NCBI RefSeq assembly: GCF_000346465.2
Contig: NC_034016.1
Span: forward strand, 11,589,805 to 11,653,804
DNA from: Prunus persica
Lineage: Eukaryota; Streptophyta; Magnoliopsida; Rosales; Rosaceae
DNA length: 64,000 bases
Reading direction: 5' to 3'
The notes beneath the pieces were generated by a model. It saw only the letters and a program-made list of their open reading frames with translations. It did not search any database and was not told the origin of the DNA. Shown piece by piece: positions 35,114-48,266 of this stretch; within the stretch, counting starts at the first letter, position 1; each line of letters starts with the position of its first letter. Made by a program: the position numbers and the translations under genes.

Positions 35114-35654
35114 TGAGAATGGAGAATGAAATCTAAAATATGAGGAATGGAAATGTAGAGAAGAACTGGTGTGGAAAGTATGAGCTGAACCTCTGGTTTT
35201 ATAGAAAAATTTAGACAGATAGATATGACACGCGGCGCAATCTTAGAAGGTGAAAATCTTATCTGAAATTTTAAATTCAAATGATATTTGAAATTTGAAA
35301 TTTATCTGAAATTTGAATTTCGAAATGTATCTGAAATTTGACATTTTGAATTTATCTGAAATTTGAATTTTGAAATGTATCTGAAATTTGAAACCGAAAA
35401 TCTTATCCAATATGAATAGTATTGACACGTAGGAACCCAAAAATCTTATCCGAAAATATTATCCAAATTAATTGTTTAAGTAAACAAAGTTGTGAAAAAA
35501 ACCAAAAAAATGAATAGTATTTGCCATGACAAGCCTAAACTGCTGGAAACACACTTTGCTGATGAGGGCTAGGGTAGTCACTATTCACGTGAATAGTAGC
35601 TGCCCTAGGACTGCCCTTGCCATGGCAAGGGGCTAACTAGTGGAAATGCTCTAA

Positions 35655-36061
35655 GGAATACAAGGGTACGTCTCCAATTTATAGACTTAGGCAACAATGC
35701 TCGGGAGGCCCTTTTTCGTACCAAGTACACGTGTCACGTCTAGAATCCCACATCAAAATATTAAAACAGCCCAAGCGAGTTGTTACTCTGTAATTTGACA
35801 CATTTATCAGTTCATTGCTGTAAATTTTAATCATGATGTTAAGAAGCAGGTGGATCCCATGGAGAGAATAAAAAATCAAAATGCTACACAAACTGAAGTT
35901 GTATCTCTATCATCAGTTTTGACAAATCTACTGTTTTTATCCAACAATACAACATCTGAGATCAGTACATAATTTTGTTATATTCACACAATCTGACGCA
36001 GATAAGGTCAGATAATGTGGAACATAAGTTAAAAAGCTAACACATGGTTTTCACAATCCAA
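35655..36061. other. Interval and probable 3' UTR of UFD1
   Basis: No ORF of note. The part near 36000-36061 is likely the UFD1 3' UTR. Confidence 0.45.
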
Positions 36062-39000
36062 TCAACCCCTCAATGAGTATTTTTTTCCGGTAAAAGGCTG
36101 GAACTTCGGGTCTTCTTTCTTTTCGGCCTGCTCCTCTTTTTTAGTCTCCTTTGCAGCTTCCTGCAGAGTTAATTATATTCCAAAGAAAAGTGTAAATGAT
36201 TTACAGTCAGCTTCGGACTGGGTTAAGGTTTGTAATATAATTCCAAAGAAAGTTTATGGAAGTCGAAGCAAGAAAAAGCAAGAAAAGCAAGAGTACCTTT
36301 TGTGTTTCCTTTGGAGCACGGTTGGCATTTCCTCCAAAAACAAGCTTTCCCTGAGCTTGACGACTGGTAGCTTGTGAACTAGATCCCGTAGAAGGCTGTG
36401 CATTACCGTTGGTGACCAGAGGTTTCTTGTCTTTTGAACCTGAGGAAGAAACTGGTGCCGGCTCATACTTCAAAGGCCTCCCATCCAAGCGTCTCCCAGC
36501 TCCAGTAAAAGGGTTGAATTTCGGCTCCATCTCAGCAGGATCCTCTTCAACTGCAAGACAATCATATAATTCCTAAATTAACTTGGACAATGGAATAGTT
36601 AGATTAGATGGAAATACATGGAGTAATCAAAATTAAAGGCAGCGCAAGCTATGTAATTTCTGTTACTTGAAGAAAACCTTTAAGAGTCACCATTGTATGC
36701 CACCATTTCATATTTTCAATTTCAGAGCTTCAAGCAGAAAATTTTGTAAACATTTCACAGAATCTAACAATTTACTGGAATTTATAGTGCCGAGTTTCTT
36801 TTTGGTGAATATATTCTACCAGGTAGATGAAGGTCAGAAAACTGGTTTTTATGGGGATTCTGTCAAAGACTCCACCGAAAAAGCCCTAATCACCAATATT
36901 TGTCGCCAGTTGTAGCAAACAATGTAGATAATTCTTAAATAATTCGCAGAGATAGGCAGGGACACAGTGGCAAGTGAAGTTGGTAAAACTCACGCAGTTA
37001 CCAAGTAAGATTCTTCCTCAATAAACTCCCTAATAAGATATTTCAATCAATACCTGTGTAGCCTCTAGAAGTAAGTGCATCAAAGATATCGTATAATGTC
37101 TATGTCTAACTTCATTAGAACAATGTTTTTAGCATGAACCTCATATATAAGCTGACTCAATCTCAGGAAAGTGCATGGACAGGAAGTAATTTTTTTGGGA
37201 AAGAAAAGGCCACACTAAAAAAAACAGCATATGCCAGAGATACTAATAAGGAAATAAATATGTACCTTGAGCAGCTGCCTTGTTTAGAGGACCAGATGCA
37301 ACAGGCTTTTCCGGTTCCTTATAGTCAAGAGGAGGTGCAAAGTCCACCTCACAGTCTGTCTCAATAATACTTATTGCGTGAGAAGGCTTTGCTTCTATAA
37401 TATCTATATAATACTTCTTGTTGTTATATGCTACCATAATACTATCCCCCGTGGTTAAGCAAGAAAAATTCCTCAGCGTTGTCTCCAAGCTGCATGAAAA
37501 ACAACATAATCAACTTCTTTTACATCAGATAGTTTACAGAAAACTTAGCAAACAACCTGTAGAAATTATTTGTTTTTTAAAACAAACAAAAAAAAAGATA
37601 GTTCCCTGGAATGAACATGGAACAGGTACTCAGCATAAAATAGACACACCACTCACACAAGACAGTTGCAAAGAAAGGCAATATCTCAACAATAACATGG
37701 CAACAAATCAAATATGCATAATTAACTTGTTTGTTGTCCTCTAAGTAACAGCTCATATCAATTCATTCCTCTGCTGTACAACACCGATTTTATTTCCTCC
37801 TACAATAATCCTCCTCTAGAAGCAAACTTTTCTTCCAACCTCACACAAATCAAAGAACCCATAATCTAAAATAAGGATGAAATGGGAAAACCAAAACATT
37901 CCTAAGTTCCATGCATGCCTAGGGTCTCCGAAAATAACTGAATTGACACAAGTGTAACACACTGCAGAGACATGTTGAAAATAACAGAACCAAGTTTAAT
38001 ACAAGAAAACAAAGTGAATAAGCAATAGCATAATAAACATACATAAATGAATAAGCAATAGCATAATAAACATTAACTTACATCGCTTTTGGATTTGAGA
38101 TATCTAGAAAGTCCTTTGTATGGGGTTGCAATTTAACATATGTTCCCTTCGGAAGAGTCACATTTTTCACTCGCACAATATCACCTTCTTGCAAAAGCAT
38201 ATTCTCCATCATCTAAGTATAGCCAATTCAAAATAGAAACAACTCAAACTAAAGATCAGAAGACATTTTGGCTACCAAAAACAACCGCACTGTAACTTGT
38301 TCAAGTAAAGCCAGGCATAAATTCAAACACACTGAATTCTTACCCAATAAGGCATATAGATCATGCCTTCTTCTGCAATGAACTCCAGCACCCCACAATG
38401 AGAGACCCGCTCAGCAGAATCATTTTGAAGCTCAAACAACATTGGATAATCAATGTGTAAAGATGCTGCATCATGTTCAATATAAGCACTCTAGATCAGA
38501 GGCGACACATATTACAAAATAAATTAATTTAAAGTAGAAATCACCAAAACAAATTACTAAAGTAAAACAACTAACCAAGGCGGTCAAGGGCTGAGGGAGG
38601 CATTATAACTGAAAAAACAGAAAACAAACAAATCAGGAATACACAACAAAAGGAAGAGCTAACTAATGAAACTGACAAGACATTGGAGACTTACTTTTAT
38701 CACCACTTTCAATTTGTGGCTGCAAAACAGATAACATAAATTGATATCAGATATAGGAACATCAGGGAAAGTGTACAGGATTTGGCTGCCTTAAAACACT
38801 CCCCAGGGTGATATTAATCTTTTATTCTTTTCTCTTAAAAGAAAAATATCTCCAAGACTGAAAAAATGTCCGAATGGGGAGAGGGGAGGTGATCCAGTAG
38901 ACAACAGAAACCTAATAATCAAGTCTACATTCATCATGCAACAGTAATATAATTGGCGCAGAAAGCCTTGCACAGAGTTATATAGAACTGATAAAAGAGC

Positions 39001-39710
39001 TGTATGACAGTTTAGTTACAATTCTTAAAGAAAAACGAAAATAAGACAGCATTCCAACCTTCTCAATAAAAGATGCAGGATAACATCGATATGTCTGTTC
39101 GAATGAAGTCCCGTGATACCCATAACCATCAAAATACTGCAACATTACAGAATAATTTATATCAAAATTCAAGGCTAATCCAGGACAACAGGTTATAAAA
39201 CTTTCATGAAATCCAAATGAAGAAAAATGAATGAGAAAAATCTTTTCAAGTAACAAATGCCAACCAATATACAGTAATGGTAGCTGTTAACATCTTTATT
39301 TCATAAACTGATATTTTTAAAAAATTGTGCCAATATTATATAGTTTGGTCTGCAATAACACATGCCCATCATCAATCTAAACGAAAAAGAGTCCATAACC
39401 AGTAACTTCTTCGAAAACACGAAAATGCAAAGTAGATACTAAGCTATGAGTTAACTTCAAAGCCACTCAAGCAATTACTATCTGAAACACTGAATCAGTG
39501 TTACTCACAGTGAGCCAAGGCCAAGGACTTCACATAAACACATAAACATTGTTTTAACTAAAGAAGGAACAAATATAAACAGTAATATTCTTCAACCCAG
39601 AAAATCATCACCTACCCACTGGTATCAAGTGCTTAAACAGTGAAAAGTAAAACATTTTTTTTCTTATTTTTGGATAAATACTTATATATACTGAGCTGAA
39701 TTCATACCAT
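36062..39710 (-). CDS. UFD1: Ubiquitin fusion degradation protein 1 homologue (UFD1), nine coding exons
   Basis: Coding exons 39710-39708, 39136-39059, 38719-38695, 38608-38576, 38465-38344, 38212-38082, 37489-37266, 36550-36297 and 36160-36062 join in phase to 322 residues plus stop; every border is GT/AG. The first coding exon holds only the ATG, giving [19 protein letters not shown], close to the [11 protein letters not shown] start of other plant UFD1s. The N-terminal double-psi-barrel ubiquitin-binding domain follows ([71 protein letters not shown]). The C-terminal part has [20 protein letters not shown] and ends [15 protein letters not shown], the p97/NPL4-binding segments. UFD1 with NPL4 guides CDC48 to ubiquitylated substrates. 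Intact. Confidence 0.95.
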
Positions 39711-40450
39711 ATTCACTGCGTATGGATTTGCACACTGGCTAACAACCTCCAAAAGCTCCCTATCAAAAAGAAAAGAAAAGCACAAGCTTAAATACTTACA
39801 CAAAACCCAACAATTAATCCGTACATAAATTTATCTACCCCAACAAGAAATTAATGCCCAGATCACAGTAACAAATATTGAAAGGTTCCAACTTTTCCAA
39901 CTTCTATCAAATTTTCCTTAGTTTTCCTCATTGTACTCGGAGCGAAAACTTTAGGCTAGAGTAATCAAATAAACAATTACATTCATATCAGTAGGAAAGA
40001 TATAATCAATATATTGTATTAAATTTCTAAATACAGATAATTGATCAATGTCTTACTAGTGCAGCAACCCAAAAAAAGGGAGAACTTCAAATACCCTTAC
40101 TCAAAACTGAACCCAAAAGCAACACAGTTTTGACCTTTCTTCAAAAGAAAAACATGTGGTCAAAAGAGAAAGCTCCAAAATTTGATGGGTTTTTGCTGGG
40201 CATGCAAAATTTGATGGATCTAGGATTTAAATAGATTATGAATTGGAAAACTAAACGAGAAACAAAACGGTAATTAAGTGGAAAATTGAAGGTGAGAATT
40301 GCGATACCGTCTGAGGAGAGAGAAGAGAAGAAGATGATCAAGTCACTGTGTGTTTGGTTGTCTTTTGATCTCTCCGGGAAGATGTGTTGTGGAATGTGTA
40401 GAATACTAGAATTAGACAACCGATTGCGCAAGAAAAGGCTAAGATGCGCC
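39711..40450 (-). promoter_or_regulatory. UFD1 5' UTR exons and leader intron
   Basis: The ATG-bearing exon starts at 39759 after TTTTTGATAG. An upstream untranslated exon appears to end at 40308 (CAGACG|GTATCG) and start near 40450. The leader intron is about 550 bp. No clear TATA box. Confidence 0.55.
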
Positions 40451-40599
40451 TCTGTGCGTTTGGTGCACGCTATGTTCACTGTCAGCCTACAATCCAAGTC
40501 CAAATCCCAATCCAAACCCGAATCTAAGTCCGATTCCAATATGGATATCATTGGGCCTGAAATATGAGATTGCATATAAAGGGCAATGGCTAATGTGTT

Positions 40600-43500
40600 T
40601 TTTTTGGGCTCAATGGTTCATGTTCATCATCTTGGTTCGTACTTAGCCCAAAATTAATAATCCACCAAAGAGTAGCCCTAATTTTACGAAAACTTTTTTT
40701 TTTATTTTTAAAGACATCTTCTGTTGAGGAGGGTGATAACATACTAAACTCACACTCACCTACACAGATGCTAGGACTTGAACCACTACACTAATGAGTC
40801 CTTTGCATTTTCTATTTTAAACAACACACTAAAATACATTGTAAGGTGCGCGTCGAGGCAATACATCGGTGAATTGCCTTAAGCATACAGTTGTTTAGCT
40901 AACGTAAGGTCATGGAAAACGTATGCCTTGACAACGAGATGTTGTAAGGCTGTGCAAGGCGCGTACTATTTTGTAAAGATGGCACGAGGTATTCTTTGAA
41001 AGATATATGAAACTTGCAAAGGAATGAGCACATCTGAAATGTTAAGGCAGTTTACTAGAAAATTAAAAGTGGAACAAAATGTCATTATTTCGGAACCCTA
41101 GTTTCCATGTGAACTCTTGTACTTTATCCTAGCAGTTAAAAGACATCCAAGTTGGTAAAGTTATGCCAAAAATTTTAGAATATCATGACACAATTTCACT
41201 ACACTAATCCCTCATCGTATCCAAGATGTAAGGCTATCAAAGCCCCAATCTGATTTCTTCCAAGAAAGTGTGCTCAGAAACATGAGATTCAATAGACAAC
41301 AGATTCAGACACCTTTGCAGGAGTAAAGTAATGCTAGAATCTTAGGGCTGAGGAAAGAGGAATGAAGAATCCCACTATCCCCAAATCCCTTAGCTGAGGA
41401 CATTTAGATAAGATGATTTATAATCATGCAAGAGTTGACAAAAGAAATTCTAAACAAAGCAAAGCAATTCATGTCCACAATAGTAAAAAGGCTAATATGC
41501 TGTGACAAGTAGATTGGTTATCAAGGCCACAATAGGATTTATAGTAACGCAAGGCATCATGAGAATCGGGTTCAGTCCAGCTAAAAAATATATATGTGAA
41601 TCTTCAGAGCTGAATATTCTCATTCAATCTTAAAGATATAAGATCATCTTCAACGCTTGGTGCCAACCGCAAGTGGATGAAGCTTTATGTTCAATTTCAT
41701 AGAGACGAATCATCAGTTCACTACCAGCAACATTGATATTATCTCCAATTTAATCATCAACAAAGCCCAATAAATGTGGGGTTCTATCACAAAATGTATC
41801 GGTGCTATTAGGAGTGGAACCACTTATTAATTTATTTTGTTAAGTTTTCAATTAGTAAACAATGAATAAAGCTGGAGCTTCAACCGTAAAGTTGAAGGAA
41901 AAAACTGTTTGAGACCTTACATATAGATAAATAGTTGTATTAAATTTGAGTTTGGAACCTTTTGGAGTGGAGATAATCTTGTAATGTTATTGTTTAGATT
42001 CCTTTCCGTTGAAAACAAAAATAGCTTGGTAGGAACTAGATTCAAGATTATAGGGGCAACCGACAGACAAGTGATCTGTAGAAGATGGCGTTAATTTAGG
42101 CGCTCCATTGCGAACTGGAGGGAACAAAAATATCATCAAGGATCTTCGCTTTGTTCCAAAAAGGCTGCATTATGCATATTCCATGACCAAAATTACAGTC
42201 CACCTGCAAAGTGCAAGCCACCATCAACAGAATATCAAATCACAGCTACAAAATCTTCGTTCTTCTGTTCTTTTTCTTCTTTCTTTCCTATCACTGCAAC
42301 CTAATAACTCACTCACATGCATATTGGTCTCCCAATTTACTCCATTTCAAATTTCCATATAACATTGTATTGTTTATGACTGTCTTATTTTACAATATTC
42401 CGTTGCACCTTTTCATTGTTTCTAATCATATATGGCCAATGTACCGGTGCATTGTTTTATCGACGACATGATTTTAATCTTTTAATTAAATAGTTAAAAT
42501 GTGCAACGTACCAGTGCATTATATATACCATACTTCAATTAAATGTGGTATTGGTTAGTGGTCATCATCGACTTAGCCAGTTTAGTTTAGACTGGTTTAC
42601 AAGAGCTCCAAACCACAACCAAATCTGAACCATTACAGTCTCGTTCAATTTTTGGACTCTTTTGACCCCTTAATTTGTGTTCTAAACTAAATTAAACCAA
42701 CCACTACACTTCGGATCAATTAATTCGATCAGTTTGACCGGATTGTTGCCCGCTCTTATAGCTGATTACTTCCAAGAAGATAAGCATCATATACAATTTG
42801 TATACCGAAGTTGTGTAATACTAATTAACCCAAAAGCACTTGTGCAAAAAATAATTCATCTCACTCTAACTTTAGTGAGTTTAATACTTCGGGTCCTCTC
42901 GAAAGGAGAGCAAAAGGAAAAAATAAAACCCTAGACTAAAGACTTCCAACCGCTGCCCCTTTTGGGGGTCGGCAACGTCCCTCTTCTCCCCTCCCATCCA
43001 TTTCCCCCCATGTCCTTCTACTCGTCCCTCCCCTCAGTCTTTGCTTTGGCGTTTTGACATATTTGATGTCTTAGATAATCTATTTTCTGGTTTGGTGTTT
43101 GTCAACGGGTTGCGGTTGTGTGTGCTTAGTGTTGGTTTGTGGCTATTATGAAATGCAAGGAACATAGTACTTTTCGGTTTTGAATCAATGCCCACGGAGA
43201 GAAGTCTTATCTGTGCAAAGCACTATGATGCTGAATTTTAACAGTCTCATTTTCTTTATCATAAAAGGCCTTTTTTGTCAGTTTGTTAACGGCATTGGCG
43301 ATGGTACTGACTATAAGATGGTTATTTACGTCCATTATGACACCTGTTTCTGAGGACAGAAAGAAAATTTATTTTTAAAAAAAACAACCTCTTTCCTTAA
43401 ATCTCAACTGCTTACTGCTACTCCACAAGGGATCCTTGTATTATAAGTGTATAATTATAATATTTATTACAGTCAAACAAAATTTAAACGGGTTAGTGGG

Positions 43501-44297
43501 TACTTAAAACGCATTGGCGAGTTGACTCGAAACCCACCCGTTTATTAAACGGGTCATAACGAGTTGACTCGAAAATTACCCAATTATTAATCGTGTGGGT
43601 TTAAGTCATATTTTTTCCGTACGAGTTTTGAATTGTGTAACAGGTCGTATCAGAAATTGCCACCTTGCTAAGCAGAGACACCAAGAAAACTTGACTCAGT
43701 GGCAAGTGATCCTAAAGCTCGACGACAATTGAATAAGATAGGTGACCAGTCATGGATGAGCTTGACAAGGAAATTCTAACAATGCATGTCTACAACAGTT
43801 GGTTTTTTGTCATGCACGTCTACAACAGTTAAAAGAGCAATATTCTCTGACTAAAAAGCAACCAAAGCGTGAGAATATGGTTCAGTCCAGCTCAAAAAAA
43901 TCTACGTGTGAATCTTCAGAGCTGAATGAATATGCTATTTTCTATCTTAAAAAAGAAAAATATGTATGTGATTTGAGAGCCCTTGCGATTTTGTTAATTT
44001 GTTGGGAAACAGAGTCTTATTCAAAGAAATCAGATTAATATTCCAAAACATCTGTTCTTGCCAATGTGAGCCACAACATCCCCAAAATTGGAGGAAAATC
44101 GCAGCGAGCAAAACACGGCATGTGTCTCCATCTAATCAGTCGACATTAAAATTCATTTTAAGGAGCTCATAATAGAGGGAACCGACCACACAAAGCAATC
44201 TATAGAAGATGGTGCTCTCAGTATGTGCTCAATTGTGACATAGAGGGTACATAAATATCATGAAGGATCTTCACTTTGTTCCAAAAGGGCTGCATTA
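40600..44297. other. Intergenic interval between UFD1 and ADC
   Basis: No supported gene. Includes two diverged copies of one sequence (see repeat entries) and near 43480-43580 an ACGGGT-rich segment with the palindrome ACCCGTTTATTAAACGGGT, a pattern common in old plant repeats. Confidence 0.45.
41560..42190 (+). repeat. Diverged duplicate, copy A
   Basis: Shares GGTTCAGTCCAGCT...GTGAATCTTCAGAGCTGAAT (41576-41625) and a block with AAGGATCTTCGCTTTGTTCC and GGCTGCATTATG (about 42060-42180) with copy B, in the same order and orientation. Intervening parts are diverged. Confidence 0.6.
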
Positions 44298-44300
44298 TTA
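43860..44300 (+). repeat. Diverged duplicate, copy B
   Basis: Matches copy A in two ordered blocks; interrupted at its right end by the Harbinger-type MITE at 44301. Confidence 0.6.
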
Positions 44301-44714
44301 GAGCACTTTCACCCATTTGTTATGAAAAAGGGTAAGGGTAAGGCAATGGTTGTTACTATTCATGTGAATAGTGACAGTCCTTGTAAAAGTTGGTGGTGTT
44401 TCCACCCATTGCCATGGCAATCCAAGGGCAACCACTATTCACATGAGATATAATGATAGGAATTTATATAAAGTTTTGGTATGGAAAGTGAAGAATATAA
44501 CTAAGTATTTATTAAGAATAAAATTCTGAAATTTTTAGTTTTTTTTATAATTTTTTTCGTTGCTGACGTCAGCAAACCCAGACTGTTCTTGCCTTTGGGC
44601 TGGCCTCGTTTGTTGGGACCTATGAACTACCAGGGCTGTAAAAGCCCGCTGAAACTACAAATTGGGGCTAGGTCCCCTGTTGCCGGGCTGGGGGGGGCAC
44701 CGGTGGAAATGCTC
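44301..44714. mobile_element. PIF/Harbinger-derived MITE (414 bp), TTA target duplication
   Basis: TTA at 44298-44300 and 44715-44717 flanks ends GAGCACTTTCACCCA and the complement of GAGCATTTCCACCGG. It shares terminal type and internal words (ACTATTCA(C/T)GTGAATAGT, TTGCCATGGCAA) with the large Harbinger element at 31715-35651, so it belongs to the same or a sister family. No coding capacity. Confidence 0.88.
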
Positions 44715-44717
44715 TTA

Positions 44718-45801
44718 TGAATCTCCCATTTGAGTAGGGCAAAAAAGAAATGAAAAAAAAAGACACAAGATCAAATCCCATTCCTGGGTAGGTCATTGTT
44801 CTACAAGCATCACCAAGTCCTACCCCTCTATTTTCAGGAAAGCAAATCCAAATTTTGATTTTGATATCTCCGGCCGAAGTTAACATACAAGGATAGACTG
44901 GGGTAGCAAAATAAGAAAGTGTTTCTCCTTACATTTTACAGTTGCAGTTTTTCCAAGTTTCCAACCATAACAACCTGCTGCATCTATGGTTTGTGTGCGT
45001 CACAACTCACAAGACTGACCACAACCACCAGTCTTTGCAAATAACATCACAGCCAATCTTGACCACAAACGTCTTGAGGCTCCACAAGCCTAAGCAAGCC
45101 ATACAGAAGCCCACAAAATTGTGGTCAACCCAAAGGCAAGCTCTTCATCTCATCGAATCATGCAGAAGAAGCAGTTTATTCTACATCATTTTTGTATACT
45201 TAAAGCAAAAACTATTCACCCAAAAGACAGAATATAAACACAACCACCAGAAGACCCCACAACCCATGATCTCAGAATCTCCTTATCCGACCCTTTTCAA
45301 AAGACATTGACTCCATTCTATTTATTTACTTTTTTTTCATCGAACACTTAACACAACTCAAACCAACCGCCGCCCACAAGGGCCCTACCAAAGGATCCCA
45401 AATCATAAAGCAATGAAGAACATCATCAGTTTCAATGGCAAGCAACTTTCTTTGTAACATGCAAATGGAGAACAAAAGCCAAAAAGAAAATTAGGTTAAA
45501 GCCAAGCAATATCTGAAGAAAAAAAAAAGTAAAATTATTTAAAGTCTACTTAGAAACATAGGAAGAGGAGGGAATAGGGGCCCGAATTTACAAAAGGGTG
45601 GATTCGGCTCCCATCCCACTCTTTTCCACAAATTGCAAAGGAACATACATGACATCCATTGCTCTTCATGAAATTTAAACTCAAAGAAAACAAAAACAAA
45701 AACAAAAATGAACAGGGAAAATTAAAAGAGACGACCCCAGCAGACACACAAAAAGCACTAAAAGGGATGTTCGAGACTGAATTGATAGCAGTAAAGCTCT
45801 G
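44718..45801. other. Interval including the ADC 3' UTR
   Basis: No supported gene. The part closest to 45801 should be the ADC 3' UTR. ORFs at 44942-45310 and 45550-45747 show no family features. Confidence 0.45.
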
Positions 45802-47979
45802 TCAAGCACAGCAGTAAGACCACTGATCTTCCTCACCACCACCACCACCAGCAGAATCTGCAACAACGTCATAATCATCCTCACTGCAATAGTACAAGCC
45901 ATGGTTGTTCATTGCAGTCAAGCAACACGATGAAGCTGCCACCAGATACGGCATGTTGTGGAAGGAGCGGGCAAGGCTGGTGGCGACTGCGGCGCTAGCC
46001 ATGCCGCCATCGTCGCCCTGCCCGTACTCCTCCGCACGGTGCTTCAGTGTCTCGAACATGAGCTCGGGCTCATGCTGCATCACTCGAAGGACATCCGAAC
46101 ACGACGGCCCTGGCACAGCCAGCGTTACCGCAAAGCTGTGGGGTCCATCGCTCTGGGAGACCCGAACAACGCTCGGGCCTCCAAACAGGTTGTGGACGCC
46201 TCCGAGTGCCTCCTGATAAGCCCCGCCCAAGAACATCCCCAGATAGTACTTCTGCCCACCGCCACTAGCCCCACCATTACCTTCCAATTCATGCAGCGGC
46301 AGGCTCGACTCGCCACCGATGAACTTGTCAATCTTCCCATCACTGTCGCAGGTCAAGTCCGACAATATCCCCCTCACCGCCGGCCGCTGATCGAGGCGGT
46401 GAATCGGGACTATTGGGAACGTCTGCCCAATGCCCCAGAAGTCTGGAATTGAAGTAAAAACCGAGAGATTCACATGGTACGTACGGACAGGGTCAGATGC
46501 CCCGATTGCTTTCGAAACCATATCACAAAGCCCATCAACAGTGGCTAATTGCTCAATGCCCAGAGACCCTTCTTTGAACTGATCAATACAGCGTTGTTTC
46601 AACTGATCAGCATATGTCAAGCAAGCCTCATACTCACCTCTGATTGCCGCAGCCGAGAGGTTTCGGTAATCGGCACGAGCTTCCTCTGTGAGCCCCTCGA
46701 TGAAATACTGAAGCGCAAACGCAGACATGGGAGGAACATCATCACAGGCGCTGGAAGAAATGGCCTCAAATATCATAACCGAGTGGTGAGACACGAGGGC
46801 TCGGCCACTTTCGCTGCAAATCACCGGGTGCTTCACCGACTTCCGGTCACAAACGTTCAGGACTGCTCGGACAACAGCGGCAGCATACTCTTCGAGGCTA
46901 TAGCTGACTGAAATCTCAGAGTCACTGGATTTGGATCCATCGTAATCGATACCCAGACCGCCTCCAATGTCTATGAACTTCATGTGGGCACCGAGGCGGA
47001 CCAATTCACAGTAGATCTGAGCAGCTTCGGATACGCCATCGGCGAGCAGAGCAGTCGAAGGGATCTGAGACCCAATATGGAAATGCAACAACTGAAAGCA
47101 ATCAAGCAGACCCAATTGATCAAGTTTCTTAACAACCCGTAAAATCTGAGTGGTAGTGAGCCCGAACTTCCCTTTCTCGCCCGAAGTCGACCCGAAATGA
47201 CCCGAATGCTTGGTTTTGAGCTTGGCTCGGGCCCCAATCACGGGTCGAACACCTAGCTTCTTGCTCAAATCGATAACCACATCGAGCTCTTCCTCTTGCT
47301 CAAGAACAATCACTGTGTTTAAGGCGAGCTTGCGAGCAAACAGAGCCAGAGAGATGTACTCGAAGTCTTTGAATCCATTGCAGATGAGAAGGGCTTCTGG
47401 GTTACCTTTGCACAAGCAGCTCATGGCCAAGAGAAGCTCCGGCTTCGACCCAGCTTCCAATCCGAACCGGAACGGCGAGCCGAACCGGACAATGTCCTCC
47501 ACAACGAACCGGTCCTGGTTGCATTTCACCGGGAACACGCCCTGGTAGTGGGACCCGTAGTCGTGAGACTGGATCGCGAGATCGAACGCCCCCTGGAGCG
47601 ACTCCAGCCGGTTCTTGAGCACATCGGGCAGGCGAACAATGAGCGGGAGCTGCAACCCGAGCCCGCAATCTGGTTTCGGATCCGAAACCTTCTTCACGAT
47701 CTTCAGCAGATCGATCTCCTGGTGGGGCAGGGTCGCCGACCCGTGCGGACGGACGGAGACGTTGCCGGAGGAATTGACGGTGAAGTAGGGCCCACCCCAG
47801 GCGTCGATTCGGTAGAGGTCGGATGACAGGGAGGGAGACCAATGGGAACTGTCAGTGGTGACGGCGGTGGTCGCCGGAGGTACGCCGGAAAATGGCGGCG
47901 CGGGAAGAGAGCTATCCCCGGCGAAGGCGTAGCCGGGAGGAGCCACAGCAGCGTCCACGCAACAAGCCAGGGCCGGCAT
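45802..47979 (-). CDS. ADC: Arginine decarboxylase (biosynthetic, plant ADC/SpeA type)
   Basis: One uninterrupted 725-codon ORF; plant ADC genes are typically intronless in the coding region and 700-730 residues long. The enzyme converts arginine to agmatine plus CO2, the first step of the plant agmatine route to putrescine, using pyridoxal phosphate. The PLP lysine lies in FPVKCNQD (Lys152). The barrel continues with [20 protein letters not shown] (about 298-307) and [14 protein letters not shown] (334-347). The active-site cysteine motif is LTCDSDG (Cys543). The N-terminal 60 residues are variable and may include a chloroplast-targeting part. The C-terminus is Gly- and acid-rich ([15 protein letters not shown]). 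The first ATG after the leader was chosen; translation is likely leader-controlled (see 48071-48116 and 48267-48302). Confidence 0.96.
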   Translation of the reverse strand: MPALACCVDAAVAPPGYAFAGDSSLPAPPFSGVPPATTAVTTDSSHWSPSLSSDLYRIDAWGGPYFTVNSSGNVSVRPHGSATLPHQEIDLLKIVKKVSDPKPDCGLGLQLPLIVRLPDVLKNRLESLQGAFDLAIQSHDYGSHYQGVFPVKCNQDRFVVEDIVRFGSPFRFGLEAGSKPELLLAMSCLCKGNPEALLICNGFKDFEYISLALFARKLALNTVIVLEQEEELDVVIDLSKKLGVRPVIGARAKLKTKHSGHFGSTSGEKGKFGLTTTQILRVVKKLDQLGLLDCFQLLHFHIGSQIPSTALLADGVSEAAQIYCELVRLGAHMKFIDIGGGLGIDYDGSKSSDSEISVSYSLEEYAAAVVRAVLNVCDRKSVKHPVICSESGRALVSHHSVMIFEAISSSACDDVPPMSAFALQYFIEGLTEEARADYRNLSAAAIRGEYEACLTYADQLKQRCIDQFKEGSLGIEQLATVDGLCDMVSKAIGASDPVRTYHVNLSVFTSIPDFWGIGQTFPIVPIHRLDQRPAVRGILSDLTCDSDGKIDKFIGGESSLPLHELEGNGGASGGGQKYYLGMFLGGAYQEALGGVHNLFGGPSVVRVSQSDGPHSFAVTLAVPGPSCSDVLRVMQHEPELMFETLKHRAEEYGQGDDGGMASAAVATSLARSFHNMPYLVAASSCCLTAMNNHGLYYCSEDDYDVVADSAGGGGGEEDQWSYCCA

Positions 47980-48070
47980 CTCTTCTTCCGCGACGAAGAT
48001 GAATCAAAAAATGAAATAAAAAATTAGAGAAATTGGGGGTTAGGGTTTGATTTTTGTGAGTTTGTAATGG

Positions 48071-48116
48071 CTGGGGGCTTTAGAACCCGCCGAGGCCGGA
48101 GCCCCGGCTACCCCCT
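48071..48116 (-). promoter_or_regulatory. GC-rich hairpin in the ADC leader (ADC-box-like)
   Basis: On the mRNA strand the segment runs from GGGGGTAGCCGG to AAAGCCCCCAG. It can form an inner stem GCCGG/CCGGC with a GGCT loop and an outer GGGGG/CCCCC pairing. A conserved GC-rich translational control element is known in the 5' leaders of plant ADC mRNAs. That this is the same element is inference from position and composition. It ends about 90 nt before the ATG. Confidence 0.6.
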
Positions 48117-48266
48117 CAAACGAAGCAGTAAAGGCTCTATTGAAACGGGTCGGTCCCCCTGTAACCCGCTCAGCAAGCTCCGTTATCCCCACACCGAACC
48201 TCAGGAGAGAGAGAGAAAGAGAGAGCGAGAGGGTTTCACGATTGAGATTTCAACAGGTCTCTGGTT

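Larger units (their letters stand above)
31715..35651. mobile_element. PIF/Harbinger transposon, near full length but inactive (3,937 bp)
   Basis: TAA target duplications (31712-31714 and 35652-35654) flank imperfect terminal repeats, GAGCAAGTCCAGCAG at the left and the complement of GAGCATTTCCACTAG at the right. It carries the two genes expected of the family, converging: a Myb/SANT-like ORF1 on plus and a DDE transposase on minus, both disrupted. A 29-bp tandem repeat lies between them. Confidence 0.92.

Noticed and set aside
45905..47842. Long ORFs antisense or out of frame to ADC
   Set aside because: They are shadows of the GC-rich, highly conserved ADC coding frame.
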